Assembly: GCA_002720485.1 (NCBI GenBank)
Contig: PBIQ01000029.1
Location: forward strand, 1 to 64,000
Direction: 5' to 3'
Length of the DNA: 64,000 nucleotides
Source: Acidimicrobiaceae bacterium
Lineage (GTDB): Bacteria; Actinomycetota; Acidimicrobiia; Acidimicrobiales; UBA8592
Each line of letters begins with the position of its first letter. The stretch's first letter is position 1. Below the pieces are notes generated by a model that worked only from the letters and a program-made list of their open reading frames with translations, did not search any database and was not told the DNA's origin. A program made the translations under genes and the position numbers. Below are positions 54,205 through 63,859 of the stretch, one piece after another.

Positions 54205-54703
54205 AGTTACACAGGATCACCTAAATGTTAACGGGACGAAGTTCACAATCGATGATTCCTGGCTCGGAGAGAGTCTTTTATACACTCTCAGGGAACAGCT
54301 AGGACTATATGGATCAAAAAATGCCTGTGAACAAGGCGAATGCGGTTCCTGTTCAATTCTGCTCGATAAAGCCCTTGTATGTGCATGTCTTGTTCTTACC
54401 GGAAGCGCTATTGGAAGAGATATCAAAACTATTGAATCCCTTGCCCCTGAAGGTTCGCTTTCAGTTATTCAACAAGCATTTGTCGACGCCGGAGCTATCC
54501 AATGTGGCTTTTGCACTCCGGGCCTCTTAGTTACAATCGAGGATTTCCTCGATGACAACGCTGAACCGACAGAACTAGAGATCAGAGAAGCTATATCCGG
54601 AAACCTCTGCCGATGTACCGGCTATGGAAGAATCGTTGAAGCTGTTCGCATCGCATCGAAAGCATCCACTGATACGCAAGGGACTGCTGATGACGGCAAC
54701 TGA
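54197..54703 (+). CDS. Xanthine dehydrogenase family, [2Fe-2S] subunit
   Basis: The small iron-sulfur subunit. Eight cysteines form two clusters: CEQGECGSCS and a later Cys in the plant-ferredoxin-type domain, then QCGFCTPG and NLCRCTGYGR in the helical domain. The 168-residue length is typical. The GTG start lies inside the end of the FAD gene, and the stop overlaps the molybdenum subunit start by 14 bases. Confidence 0.95.
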   Translation: MSKVTQDHLNVNGTKFTIDDSWLGESLLYTLREQLGLYGSKNACEQGECGSCSILLDKALVCACLVLTGSAIGRDIKTIESLAPEGSLSVIQQAFVDAGAIQCGFCTPGLLVTIEDFLDDNAEPTELEIREAISGNLCRCTGYGRIVEAVRIASKASTDTQGTADDGN

Positions 54704-56945
54704 GACCTACAAAGTAGGGGCAAGGTCTGGAGTTGGGGTCTCTTCTCAAAGGCCGGATGCGGTACCGAAAGCTACTGGCGAATTCTCCTTTTCAAGTGAC
54801 CTAAGCTCACACAACATGCTGTGGGGGAAAACATTGCGGTCCCCCCACCCATCTGCACGCATCCGCAACATTGACTACTCCGAAGCACTAGCTATTTCAG
54901 GTGTCCATGCAATCCTTACCGCTAGTGACGTTCCTGGGAAAAATCTTTTTGGGCTGGAACATCCCGATCAGCCTGTTCTGGCAGATGATATCGTCCGTTA
55001 TGCTGGCGAACCTATAGCCCTTGTCGCCGCAGAGCATCCAGAAATAGCAGCTGACGCCATCAGTAGAATCCACGTGGATTTTGAAGTCCTCAATCCCCTA
55101 GTTGATGCTGAAAGTGCGGTGACAGCCGACCCTATTCATCCTGAAGGAAACGTAATACGCCACCTAGTAATAGATTATGGCGATCCAACATCATCCGGAG
55201 ATGTGACAGTCGAAGGGACATATGAGGTTGGAATGCAAGATCAAGCTTTTATGGGTACGGAGTCAGGTATGGCTGTTCCTTCGCCTGATGGAAGCGTAGA
55301 TCTATACATCTCTACGCAGTGGCTTCATTCTGACCAGAATCAAATTATAGAGGCTCTTAACCTTCCAGAAGATATGGTCCGGCTTACTTTAGCTGGTGTT
55401 GGGGGAGCTTTCGGCGGAAGAGAAGATGTAAGTATGCATGTTCACCTATGCATGCTTGCCCTTCATACCGGACGGCCAGTTAAGATGATCTACGACCGGA
55501 ATGAATCATTCTTGGGCCACGTTCATCGTCACCCAGCTAAAATTTGGTATCGCCACCATGCGAATAAAGATGGTCTTCTTGTGAAGGTGGAAGGAAAGAT
55601 TATTCTTGATGGAGGAGCCTATGCCTCGACTACGTCAGCCGTATTGGCCAATGCGTGCTGTTTCTCGACTGGGCCTTACAAGGTTGATAACGCTCAAATA
55701 GAAGGATGGGGGGTCCGAACAAATAACCCACCATGTGGAGCAATGCGAGGCTTTGGAAACGTTCAAACATGTTTTGCTATTGAAGCCCAAATGGACAAGA
55801 TAGCTTCGGCTCTAGATATCGACCCCGTCGAACTCAGATTGAAGAATGCTTTAGAGCCAGGCGATCAGATCATCACCGGACAAAAGATTACTGGAGCTGC
55901 TCCGGTTAAGGAGGTGATCTCTTCTCTTGCTGATCACCCTATGCCAGAACCTGCCATAAATGACCTTCTTGCGAGACCAGGTGGAACTGGAAGAACCACA
56001 GATCAAAAACATGTGAAACGAGGAGTTGGATTTGCTGTTTCCATAAAAAATCTCATGTTTGCCGAGGGTTTTGATGACTCTTCTGAAGCGCTATGTGAAG
56101 TCAACGATGGATCAGTAGCTATCCACACTGCATGCGTTGAAGTAGGCCAAGGATTTGTGACCTTAGTGCATCAAATAGCTGAAGAAGTTCTGGGAGTTTC
56201 AGATATCACTGTCATACCAGCTGATACCTCTATTGGTTCAGCTGGTTCAACTTCAGCGAGCAGGCAAACTTGGATGTCAGGAGGCGCAGTGCTAAAGGCA
56301 TGCGAAGCTGTCGTAGTAAATCTCATCGAACAAATCGCCGAAGAGGAAGGCGTAAAATATGAAAACTTGGATGGCGCACTCGTATCAGAAGATGGAACGA
56401 AAACAATACCTATAGCGGAAGCCCTACGAGGAAGATCGTTTCAGGAGAAAGTCGTACATCGGCACGCCCCTACATTCCCTCTGGATGAAAAAGGTCAAGG
56501 CAACGCACACGTTTCTTTTGCTTTCGCCGCTCACCGCGCAGTAGTCGACGTAGACCAGGAGCTCGGCTTAGTTCGAGTAGTAGAAATCGCTACATCTCAG
56601 GATGTTGGCCGCATACTAAATCCGATTCAAGCAGTCGGCCAGATTGAAGGCGGTATAACTCAGGGGCTGGGGTTAGCAGTTCTTGAGGAACTGGTTATGA
56701 AAAATGGTGTAATCCAGAACGCAAATTTTACCGACTACCTTCTACCCACCGCACTAGATACTCCCCCAATTGAAATAGCCTCACTAATTGAAGAGCCCGA
56801 ACCGGGCGCCCCTTTTGGTGCAAAAGGGATCGGTGAGCCACCTACGATTTCTTCTACCCCAGCAGTAGTAGCTGCGATCAGAGACGCTACTGGCTTAGAT
56901 CTTCGACGAGTACCGGTTCGGCCAGAGGATATCGCTCTAGAATAA
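54690..56945 (+). CDS. Xanthine dehydrogenase family, molybdopterin-binding subunit
   Basis: The large catalytic subunit, 751 residues. PDAVPKATGEFSFSSD near the start, GGAFGGREDVSMHV near 233-246 and CGAMRGFGNVQT near 349 line the cofactor site. GVxVxxGxxEMGQG-type CVEVGQGFVT follows, and KGIGEPP near the end carries the catalytic Glu. It belongs to the xanthine/nicotinate/CO dehydrogenase superfamily; the substrate cannot be read with certainty, but the neighbours suggest a purine or N-heterocycle. The ATG at 54690 is chosen as the first in-frame start before the family N-terminus. Confidence 0.93.
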   Translation: MTATETYKVGARSGVGVSSQRPDAVPKATGEFSFSSDLSSHNMLWGKTLRSPHPSARIRNIDYSEALAISGVHAILTASDVPGKNLFGLEHPDQPVLADDIVRYAGEPIALVAAEHPEIAADAISRIHVDFEVLNPLVDAESAVTADPIHPEGNVIRHLVIDYGDPTSSGDVTVEGTYEVGMQDQAFMGTESGMAVPSPDGSVDLYISTQWLHSDQNQIIEALNLPEDMVRLTLAGVGGAFGGREDVSMHVHLCMLALHTGRPVKMIYDRNESFLGHVHRHPAKIWYRHHANKDGLLVKVEGKIILDGGAYASTTSAVLANACCFSTGPYKVDNAQIEGWGVRTNNPPCGAMRGFGNVQTCFAIEAQMDKIASALDIDPVELRLKNALEPGDQIITGQKITGAAPVKEVISSLADHPMPEPAINDLLARPGGTGRTTDQKHVKRGVGFAVSIKNLMFAEGFDDSSEALCEVNDGSVAIHTACVEVGQGFVTLVHQIAEEVLGVSDITVIPADTSIGSAGSTSASRQTWMSGGAVLKACEAVVVNLIEQIAEEEGVKYENLDGALVSEDGTKTIPIAEALRGRSFQEKVVHRHAPTFPLDEKGQGNAHVSFAFAAHRAVVDVDQELGLVRVVEIATSQDVGRILNPIQAVGQIEGGITQGLGLAVLEELVMKNGVIQNANFTDYLLPTALDTPPIEIASLIEEPEPGAPFGAKGIGEPPTISSTPAVVAAIRDATGLDLRRVPVRPEDIALE

Positions 56946-57002
56946 CCGACCCACACAGCGTAAATGTAAGGGAACTCGTCAAGCAAAATGTAGACTTTTA
57001 TA

Positions 57003-58250
57003 GTGGGGCAATTACGCATAGATGGAAACCGGCTTTGGGGGCGACTGGATGAGTTGGCGCAGATAGGCGCTATCCCAGAAACCCTAGGAAGTAGTCGACT
57101 TGCCCTAACGAAAGAAGATGGCCTTGCTAGAGATCTAGTCGTTTCGTGGATGCGGCAGCTTGAAATGGAAGTTTCGATAGACGCTATTGGCAACGTGGTG
57201 GGGCTATGGCATGGGCCAGATACCGATCGCTCCCTGCTGCCGGTAATGACTGGAAGCCATATTGATACAGTTCGATCTGGCGGAAGATTTGACGGAAATT
57301 TAGGAGTACTCGCAGGTCTGGAGATTATCCAAGTCATCAGGGAACAGAATATTTCCACTAAACACCCAATAGCTGTAAGTTTCTTCACTGGGGAGGAGGG
57401 CGCCCGATTTGCCCCAGACATGCTGGGAAGTCTCGTCTATGTTGGAGGACTAGACCTAGAAACCGCTTTAATGACTACTTCCGTCGACGGGAAAAGGCTC
57501 AGTTGTGAACTCGAGGACATCGGATACAACGGGACATCCCCATGCCCAGGTATCGCCCCGAAAATATTTCTGGAGCTCCATATTGAGCAAGGGCCTGTCC
57601 TTGAAAACGAGGGAATCGACATAGGCGCCGTTGAGAATGTTCAGGGTATTAGTTGGACAGAAGTAATAATCGAAGGTCAATCGAACCATGCTGGAACTAC
57701 TCCAATGGAAATGCGTAAAGATGCAGGATATGTTGCTGGGAGAATCTCAACATATATTCGGGAGATTTCAAATAAAATAGGTGGCACACAAGTCGGAACC
57801 GTTGGAAAAATCGACCTTATCCCAAATCTAGTGAACGTTGTTGCGTCAAAAGCGTCGATGACCGTAGATCTTCGGAATACATCAGAACAAATGCTTCGTG
57901 AAGCAGAAGATTATTTGGCAGCTTTTTGTGATCAAATTGCATTTCAAGAAGGTGTAGAGATAACCAATAAATCACTAGCTAGATTCGAGCCGGTTGAATT
58001 CAATCAACAACTTGTGGATCAAGTCATCTCAACTGCAGAAAATTTGGGATACACAACCCGAAGGATCACCTCAGGAGCAGGACATGACGCTCAAATGCTT
58101 GCAAGAGTTTGTCCTTCAGCCATGATCTTTATTCCAAGTAAAGAAGGGTTATCCCACAACCCAGCAGAATACAGTTCGCCTGAAGAAATCACAGCAGGAG
58201 CAAACGTGCTTCTACATATGATAATCGATGCTGCAGAGGTCAATTCATGA
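57003..58250 (+). CDS. M20-type N-carbamoylase / allantoate amidohydrolase
   Basis: A 415-residue zinc or manganese peptidase-fold hydrolase of the hydantoinase/carbamoylase family. MTGSHIDTVRSGGRFDGNLGV begins the metal site near 82, TGEEGARF follows near 127, and LELHIEQGPVLE near 190 is diagnostic. SNHAGTTPMEMRKDA lies in the lid domain and GAGHDAQ near the C-terminus. Members cleave allantoate, ureidoglycine or N-carbamoyl-L-amino acids; sequence alone does not separate these. The start is GTG. Its end overlaps the next gene (ATGA). Confidence 0.92.
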   Translation: MGQLRIDGNRLWGRLDELAQIGAIPETLGSSRLALTKEDGLARDLVVSWMRQLEMEVSIDAIGNVVGLWHGPDTDRSLLPVMTGSHIDTVRSGGRFDGNLGVLAGLEIIQVIREQNISTKHPIAVSFFTGEEGARFAPDMLGSLVYVGGLDLETALMTTSVDGKRLSCELEDIGYNGTSPCPGIAPKIFLELHIEQGPVLENEGIDIGAVENVQGISWTEVIIEGQSNHAGTTPMEMRKDAGYVAGRISTYIREISNKIGGTQVGTVGKIDLIPNLVNVVASKASMTVDLRNTSEQMLREAEDYLAAFCDQIAFQEGVEITNKSLARFEPVEFNQQLVDQVISTAENLGYTTRRITSGAGHDAQMLARVCPSAMIFIPSKEGLSHNPAEYSSPEEITAGANVLLHMIIDAAEVNS

Positions 58251-59191
58251 GTGGTCGCTCACTTCGCGTAGCAGCTGGACAATTAGGTCCAATATCGAAA
58301 GATGACTCTCGAGAATCTGTAGTGGACCGCCTTCTATTACTGCTTGAAAAAGCCGCTAAGTCTGATGTTGACCTTATTGTCTATCCAGAATTAGCCTTAA
58401 CAACTTTTTTCCCGAGGTGGTATTTCGAGGAGGAGTCAGCAATAGATTGCTTCTTCGAAACAGAAATGCCAAGCTCGGAAACTCAAAGACTATTTGACGC
58501 CGCAAAGAGCTTCGGCATCGGATTCTGCCTTGGCTATGCAGAGCTCACTCCCGATGGGCATAGATACAACACTCAAATTCTCGTTGAACGCGATGGAGGC
58601 ATAGTCGGAAAATATCGTAAAGTTCACCTTCCCGGTCATGAAGAGCACGAGCCTTGGAGAGAGTTTCAGCACCTTGAGCGAAGATACTTTGAGGCAGGTG
58701 CTACCTTTCCAACATGGAATGCCTTTGAGGGGATAGTTGGAATGGCGATCTGCAACGACCGTCGCTGGCCAGAAACTTATCGCTGCCTTGCATTAGGCGG
58801 CGCAGAACTAATTTTGATCGGATACAACACTCCACTTCATTATGACCCCGACCCATCACAAAATGATTTGGCAGGTTTCCATAACCATCTCGTAATGCAG
58901 TCAGGTGCTTATCAAAACGGTTGCTTTGTAGTTGGAGTAGCAAAAGGTGGGCTGGAAGAAGGAGTTGAATCTCTTGCAGAGAGTTGCATTATTTCCCCAA
59001 CTGGAGAAATTATCTCTTCAGCTTCAACTTCAGATGATGAGCTAATTATCGCAGATATTGACTTGGACCTCTGCGACAACTATAAAAACACGGTGTTTGA
59101 CTTTGACCGATATCGAAGACCTGATACATACAGCCCTATCGCCAGTCAAAAGGGTAAAATAATGCCTGCGGAAAGAGAGGGGGGTTCATGA
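58247..59191 (+). CDS. Nitrilase-superfamily hydrolase, N-carbamoyl-D-amino-acid hydrolase-like
   Basis: A 314-residue protein with the nitrilase triad: Glu in VYPELALTTFFPRWY near 49, Lys in KYRKVHLPG near 128 and Cys in MAICNDRRWPET near 173. CNDRRWPE, GGxELIxxGYNTP and MQSGAYQNG are close to the D-carbamoylase of Agrobacterium, which releases CO2 and ammonia from N-carbamoyl-D-amino acids. It is coupled by four-base overlaps on both sides. Beta-ureidopropionase-like activity is the main alternative. Confidence 0.9.
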   Translation: MSGRSLRVAAGQLGPISKDDSRESVVDRLLLLLEKAAKSDVDLIVYPELALTTFFPRWYFEEESAIDCFFETEMPSSETQRLFDAAKSFGIGFCLGYAELTPDGHRYNTQILVERDGGIVGKYRKVHLPGHEEHEPWREFQHLERRYFEAGATFPTWNAFEGIVGMAICNDRRWPETYRCLALGGAELILIGYNTPLHYDPDPSQNDLAGFHNHLVMQSGAYQNGCFVVGVAKGGLEEGVESLAESCIISPTGEIISSASTSDDELIIADIDLDLCDNYKNTVFDFDRYRRPDTYSPIASQKGKIMPAEREGGS

Positions 59192-61764
59192 CATCCTTTG
59201 AGCTAAATGGAGAAAAGGTGACTGTGACAGGTGACCACCCCCACTTACTTGCAGCCCTAAGGGATGAACTCGGAATTATTTCTCCAAAAGACGGTTGTTC
59301 GCCCAGTGGCCAATGCGGGTGTTGCACAGTAATAATGAACGATAAAGCCCGAATATCTTGCCAACTTTCCGTAGAGCGCGCAGAAGATGCGAAAATACAA
59401 ACTCTTGAAGGAATAGATCCAGAAGAGCTAGACAGAATGGGTGCAGCTTTTGCTGCATGCGGGGCCCTTCAGTGCGGCTTCTGCACACCAGGAATCATGA
59501 TTCGAACCAAAGTGCTGATAGATAAGAAAGGCGACAAACTTGAGCGCGAGTACGCTGCTCGACATCTGGGTGCCCATCTATGCCGCTGCACCGGATACAT
59601 AAAAATACTGGATGCTATGGAAGCATTAGCAAAAGACAATATTCCTGCGGCCACACCGCTCGAGGGAATAGGGTCTAGCGGATGGAAATACGAAGCCGAA
59701 GATCTAGCCACTGGTAGAAGGCCTTTCATCGATGACATGCAGCCTGACGGGCTTCTCCACGGAGCGTTCAAACTTTCTGAGCATGCCCGAGCCGAAATAA
59801 TATCGATTGATACATCAGCCGCAGAATCCCTCAAGGGTGTCGTTCGTGTAGTAACCGCTTCGGATGTACCTGGAGACCTCCGTGTGGGCTTAATCCATAA
59901 AGACTGGCCGGTCTTTATCCCAGTCGGAGGCAGGACCAGTTATTTGGGTGATGTGCTTGCCCTTGTTGTAGCAACCGATAGAACCACTGCCAGAAAAGCT
60001 GCGGAATTAGTAGACATCACCTATAAAGAATTACCAGTAATTACAGATCCAATTAAAGCGATTGACTCTGATGAAAATGCTGTTTGGGGGTTAGAAGGAA
60101 ACATTCTCTCCACATCAAGTTATACGCGCGGTGATCCAGCGGGTTCATTTAACGATTGTGCCCATGTAGTATCCGAAACATTCCAAACCCAAAGAGTTGA
60201 TCATGCGTTTGTCGAACCAGAGTCGACGTTAGCAACATTTGATAATGCAGGAAACCTCTATGTCTATAGCGGGGGTCAAGGAATCTGGGATGACAGAAAT
60301 GACATAGCACGTGTACTGGGGATAGACCCCTCAGAAGTTACCGTAGAACTCGTTTCAAACGGAGGCGCATTCGGTGGGAAAGAAGATATGTCTAATCAGG
60401 CGCAGACAGCCCTTGCTGCATGGCTATTGCAAAAACCTGTTAAGACAACCCTATCTCGCGAAGAGTCACTGTTGATTCATAGCAAGCGGCACCCAATAAA
60501 GCTGCACTACAAAGCGGGATGTAACAAGGACGGAGAATTACAGGCCCTTTCCGTCCATATGGTTGGCGATTCAGGTCCTTATGCATCAGTAGGCATGAAG
60601 GTCCTCGAACGCGCTGCAGGGCATGCAAGCGGTCCGTATGTAGTCCCCAACATCGAAGTCGAAGCAATTGCTGCTAGAACAAATAATTCTGTTTGCGGAG
60701 CCTTTAGGGGATTTGGTGCGAATCAAGCTCAGTTTGCCATGGAAGGGGTAATGGATAGGCTTGCTGATCTTGTCGGTATCTCAGGATGGGAAATAAGAAA
60801 TCGGAACGTAATCACTTCTGGCTCAATGTGGGGTCCGGGACAAATCATGGACGAAGGATCCTTAGGGGCCAGAGCTTGCCTAAACGCGGTAAAGGACGCC
60901 TACGACACGGCCGCCTCTAATGGAAAAGCCATAGGAATCGGGCTTGGTTTGAAGAATTCAGGATTAGGAAATGGATTTAAAGAGGTCGCTAAAGCTGTAA
61001 TCCGTTTCTGCGAAGATGGAAGAGTCCAAGTTCGGCACTGTTGGACCGAAATGGGGCAAGGCGCACATACCGTTGCTGCACAAGTTGCTATAGAAGAACT
61101 TGGGGTCTCTGCTTCATCTATTGATGTGATAGTTGATACCACTCGAGAGCTGGGTGCTGGACAAACAACTGGTAGTAGAGGGACGCTGATGGGGGCTGGA
61201 GCAGTTCGTGACGCGTGTCAGAAGGCTATCGAAGGTGGACGCGAAATTGGTATTGATTACGAAGGCGAATACCGAGTGGATTGGACAAATGCCCTATCCG
61301 AAAATGTGGAAAATCCTATTATTCATTCAACATTTGGATATGCCGCTCAAGTAGTCATATTAGACCCTGAATCAGGGGATATTGAGAGGGTTATTGCGGC
61401 TCACGATGTAGGAAAGGCCGTAAACCCAATGCTGTGCGAAGGCCAGATCGAAGGTGCGGTTCATATGGGATTAGGGTACGCGCTCTCTGAGGGCTTCCCT
61501 TGTGACGAGACGGGGCGGCCGAAAAATACTACCTTGAAGAGTCTTGGTGTCATACGCCCTAAAGACATGCCACCTGTAGATGTTATTCTTGTGGAGTCAC
61601 CTGAACCTAATTCGCCATACGGGATTAAAGGAGTGGGTGAAATAGGGCTAGTACCTACTGCGGGAGCAGTCGCTGCGGCATTCTTCTCCTACGACGGACA
61701 ATGGCGCACAGAACTCCCTATTCAGAACATAGCGAATCGTGAAAGGTCTGATGCGTGGATTTAG
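59188..61764 (+). CDS. Fused [2Fe-2S]/molybdopterin hydroxylase, XdhD-like
   Basis: An 858-residue natural fusion. Residues 1 to about 150 are a complete iron-sulfur unit (GQCGCCTV, CGALQCGFCTPG, LCRCTGYIK). From about 160 on it is a molybdopterin subunit (SNGGAFGGKEDM near 391, CGAFRGFGANQ near 500, EMGQGAHTVAAQV near 615). The catalytic Glu is in KGVGEIGL near the end. This fused layout is that of E. coli XdhD and of selenium-dependent xanthine dehydrogenases, which also neighbour ssnA. There is no FAD domain, so it may use the upstream FAD subunit. No in-frame selenocysteine codon is needed. The substrate is inferred to be a purine or related heterocycle. Confidence 0.92.
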   Translation: MTSFELNGEKVTVTGDHPHLLAALRDELGIISPKDGCSPSGQCGCCTVIMNDKARISCQLSVERAEDAKIQTLEGIDPEELDRMGAAFAACGALQCGFCTPGIMIRTKVLIDKKGDKLEREYAARHLGAHLCRCTGYIKILDAMEALAKDNIPAATPLEGIGSSGWKYEAEDLATGRRPFIDDMQPDGLLHGAFKLSEHARAEIISIDTSAAESLKGVVRVVTASDVPGDLRVGLIHKDWPVFIPVGGRTSYLGDVLALVVATDRTTARKAAELVDITYKELPVITDPIKAIDSDENAVWGLEGNILSTSSYTRGDPAGSFNDCAHVVSETFQTQRVDHAFVEPESTLATFDNAGNLYVYSGGQGIWDDRNDIARVLGIDPSEVTVELVSNGGAFGGKEDMSNQAQTALAAWLLQKPVKTTLSREESLLIHSKRHPIKLHYKAGCNKDGELQALSVHMVGDSGPYASVGMKVLERAAGHASGPYVVPNIEVEAIAARTNNSVCGAFRGFGANQAQFAMEGVMDRLADLVGISGWEIRNRNVITSGSMWGPGQIMDEGSLGARACLNAVKDAYDTAASNGKAIGIGLGLKNSGLGNGFKEVAKAVIRFCEDGRVQVRHCWTEMGQGAHTVAAQVAIEELGVSASSIDVIVDTTRELGAGQTTGSRGTLMGAGAVRDACQKAIEGGREIGIDYEGEYRVDWTNALSENVENPIIHSTFGYAAQVVILDPESGDIERVIAAHDVGKAVNPMLCEGQIEGAVHMGLGYALSEGFPCDETGRPKNTTLKSLGVIRPKDMPPVDVILVESPEPNSPYGIKGVGEIGLVPTAGAVAAAFFSYDGQWRTELPIQNIANRERSDAWI

Positions 61765-62825
61765 CCATAAACCAGACCCATGGCATGGTTTGTGCTCACC
61801 ACCATCTTTACTCCTCTCTTGCTAGAGGAATGCCTGGTCCGGCAGATCCTCCTCTTTCATTCTTGAATGTTCTTGAATCAGTATGGTGGAAACTAGATCA
61901 GGCTCTCGACTTAGATACAATTTTCTGGTCGGCGAAACTTGGTGCTTTAGAGGCACTTGAAACTGGGACCACTTGTATCATCGACCATCACGAGTCACCC
62001 AATGCAATTGAAGGCTCTCTTTCTGTCATTGCTGATGCTTGTGCCGAAGTCGGAGTCCGGGTCAATACTTGTTATGGCGTAACTGACCGGCATCCCTCAT
62101 CAAATTATCCTCCGATCTCCATGACTGAGGGGGCAAGGAAAGGCCTCGAAGAGAATCGTCGTTTTCTTAGCGAGGGAGGGAGAGGGATGGTAGGTCTTCA
62201 CGCGGCATTTACCTGTTCAGACGAGACCATCGAAAATGCAGCTTCATTAGCCCAAGAGTTTAACGTAGGGGTACATACTCATGTTGCTGAAGGAGAAATA
62301 GACGTATCTGCTTCTGATCGGCTCCATAGTCTCTCCCATGACAATTGGATCCTCGCTCATGGAGTCTTCCTAGAGGATGACCACGACATTCAGGGAACCA
62401 TTATTCACAATCCTCGGTCAAATATGAACAATTCGGTGGGGTATGCTGCGCCTAAACGTTTCAAAAACCCGGTTGGTTTAGGGACTGATGGGATAGGTGC
62501 TGATATGTTTGACGAGTTCCGCATTGGTTATGTTCGGCTACGAGAGGAAGATATAACCGAGTCCCCTGAGACCGTTTGGGAAATGCTAGAGGTAAATGCG
62601 AGACTTTTCCCGGAGAGCCAACAGGACGTAGTGACATGGTCATATCCCGAGATAGATCCTTGGCATCTAGCATTCTCACTAGGAGTTAAGCCAAGAGATA
62701 TTGTGATCGCAGGGGAAGAAGTAATGAAAGATGGAATTGTGATGACAGTTGACGCCGATGAAGTTCGATCGAAAGCAAGGGAAGCTGCGACCAGATTATT
62801 TAAGAAGATTGATAATTTACCATGA
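61755..62825 (+). CDS. SsnA-type aminohydrolase lacking its N-terminal domain
   Basis: A 356-residue amidohydrolase most like SsnA, a cytosine/guanine-deaminase relative found beside xdhD in E. coli. The metal ligands are intact: HH in [15 protein letters not shown], His in [11 protein letters not shown], His in [11 protein letters not shown], Asp in [22 protein letters not shown] is SsnA-like. The usual 55-60 residue beta domain before the first HxH is missing: an in-frame TGA lies at 61749 and the GTG at 61755 is the first start, inside the end of xdhD. Part of the C-terminal beta domain also seems shortened. The protein may be a compact form or a decayed one; the catalytic barrel itself looks whole. 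Confidence 0.85.
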   Translation: MDLAINQTHGMVCAHHHLYSSLARGMPGPADPPLSFLNVLESVWWKLDQALDLDTIFWSAKLGALEALETGTTCIIDHHESPNAIEGSLSVIADACAEVGVRVNTCYGVTDRHPSSNYPPISMTEGARKGLEENRRFLSEGGRGMVGLHAAFTCSDETIENAASLAQEFNVGVHTHVAEGEIDVSASDRLHSLSHDNWILAHGVFLEDDHDIQGTIIHNPRSNMNNSVGYAAPKRFKNPVGLGTDGIGADMFDEFRIGYVRLREEDITESPETVWEMLEVNARLFPESQQDVVTWSYPEIDPWHLAFSLGVKPRDIVIAGEEVMKDGIVMTVDADEVRSKAREAATRLFKKIDNLP

Positions 62826-63829
62826 CACAACCAGTAGCCATATACCTTCAAGATGCACACTCAATTCAGGATGCTATGAGATTCGCGAAATATGCGGAAG
62901 ATCATAACTTCGATGCAGTATGGCAAGCTGACTCTAGACTCGTGCGAGAATGTTGTGTCCCTATGGCAGCTTTTGCTGCTAGCACCGAGAGCATCAAAAT
63001 AGGAAGTGGAGTTATAGACTGCTGGACTAGGAATCCGGCTCGGATAGCATCAACCTTCTCAACTCTTGATGATCTAGCGCCGGGTCGAATTATTCTAGGT
63101 ATCGGGGCTTGGTGGGATCCCCTTGCTGCAAAAGTAGGGATTGAGCGGAAGCGACCTTTGCGAGTCATGAGAGAAGTAGTGGAGTCTGTTCGTGCACTCT
63201 TACAATGTGATGGGCCCGTGACATATGAAGGTGATTTTGTCCATTTGGATGGAGTGGAACTTGATTATGTCCATCAGGAGCGGCGAAGAAAAGACGTTCC
63301 TATCTATATAGGCGCTACAGGAATGAAGATGATGGAATTGACTGGGAAAATCGCTGATGGCGTCGTCCTGAACTATATGGTCGAACCTGCGTATAATCTT
63401 CGCGCTATGGAGGCTCTGCAAATCGGTGCGGAATCTGTTGGGCGGACCCTTGAGGCTATTGACCGCCCTCAATTAATCGTCTGCTCTGTGGATGAGGACC
63501 GGCAAGCCGCTTTAGATGGGGCGCGATTACTTCTAACCCAGTACCTAGGGCAACAACCGCATATTATGGCAGCGAGCGGCGTATCTGATGATTTACTTAA
63601 TGAGATCCATCAGGTGTTAACGTGGCCTGCGACTCATGAAGAAGTTGTCGCTGCATCAAAGCTTGTACCTGATGATGTCGTCCAAAGATGCACCGCTTCT
63701 GGGACTCCGCAGGAAGCAAAGGAAAAGGTCAAAGAGTATATTGATGCTGGATGCACTACTCCTATTCTTTACCCGTTAGGGCCTGACGTGGAACTTATGA
63801 TCGATACGTTCACTGATTGGAATCCATAA
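62822..63829 (+). CDS. Luciferase-like F420-dependent oxidoreductase
   Basis: A 335-residue LLM protein related to F420-dependent methylene-H4MPT reductase and glucose-6-phosphate dehydrogenase. [17 protein letters not shown] near 31, [19 protein letters not shown] near 59 and [14 protein letters not shown] near 88 are family features. The ATG overlaps the SsnA-type stop by four bases, so it is part of the catabolic operon. It might reduce an oxidised heterocycle or, like RutA, oxidatively open one; both are inference. Confidence 0.88.
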   Translation: MTQPVAIYLQDAHSIQDAMRFAKYAEDHNFDAVWQADSRLVRECCVPMAAFAASTESIKIGSGVIDCWTRNPARIASTFSTLDDLAPGRIILGIGAWWDPLAAKVGIERKRPLRVMREVVESVRALLQCDGPVTYEGDFVHLDGVELDYVHQERRRKDVPIYIGATGMKMMELTGKIADGVVLNYMVEPAYNLRAMEALQIGAESVGRTLEAIDRPQLIVCSVDEDRQAALDGARLLLTQYLGQQPHIMAASGVSDDLLNEIHQVLTWPATHEEVVAASKLVPDDVVQRCTASGTPQEAKEKVKEYIDAGCTTPILYPLGPDVELMIDTFTDWNP

Positions 63830-63859
63830 AGAATCCTGAAAGCTACTTAGCGCAAAATC

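Noticed and set aside
59188-61764. Selenocysteine in the XdhD-like protein
   Set aside because: Selenium in this enzyme family is a labile cofactor ligand and the frame has no internal TGA, so no selenocysteine is indicated.
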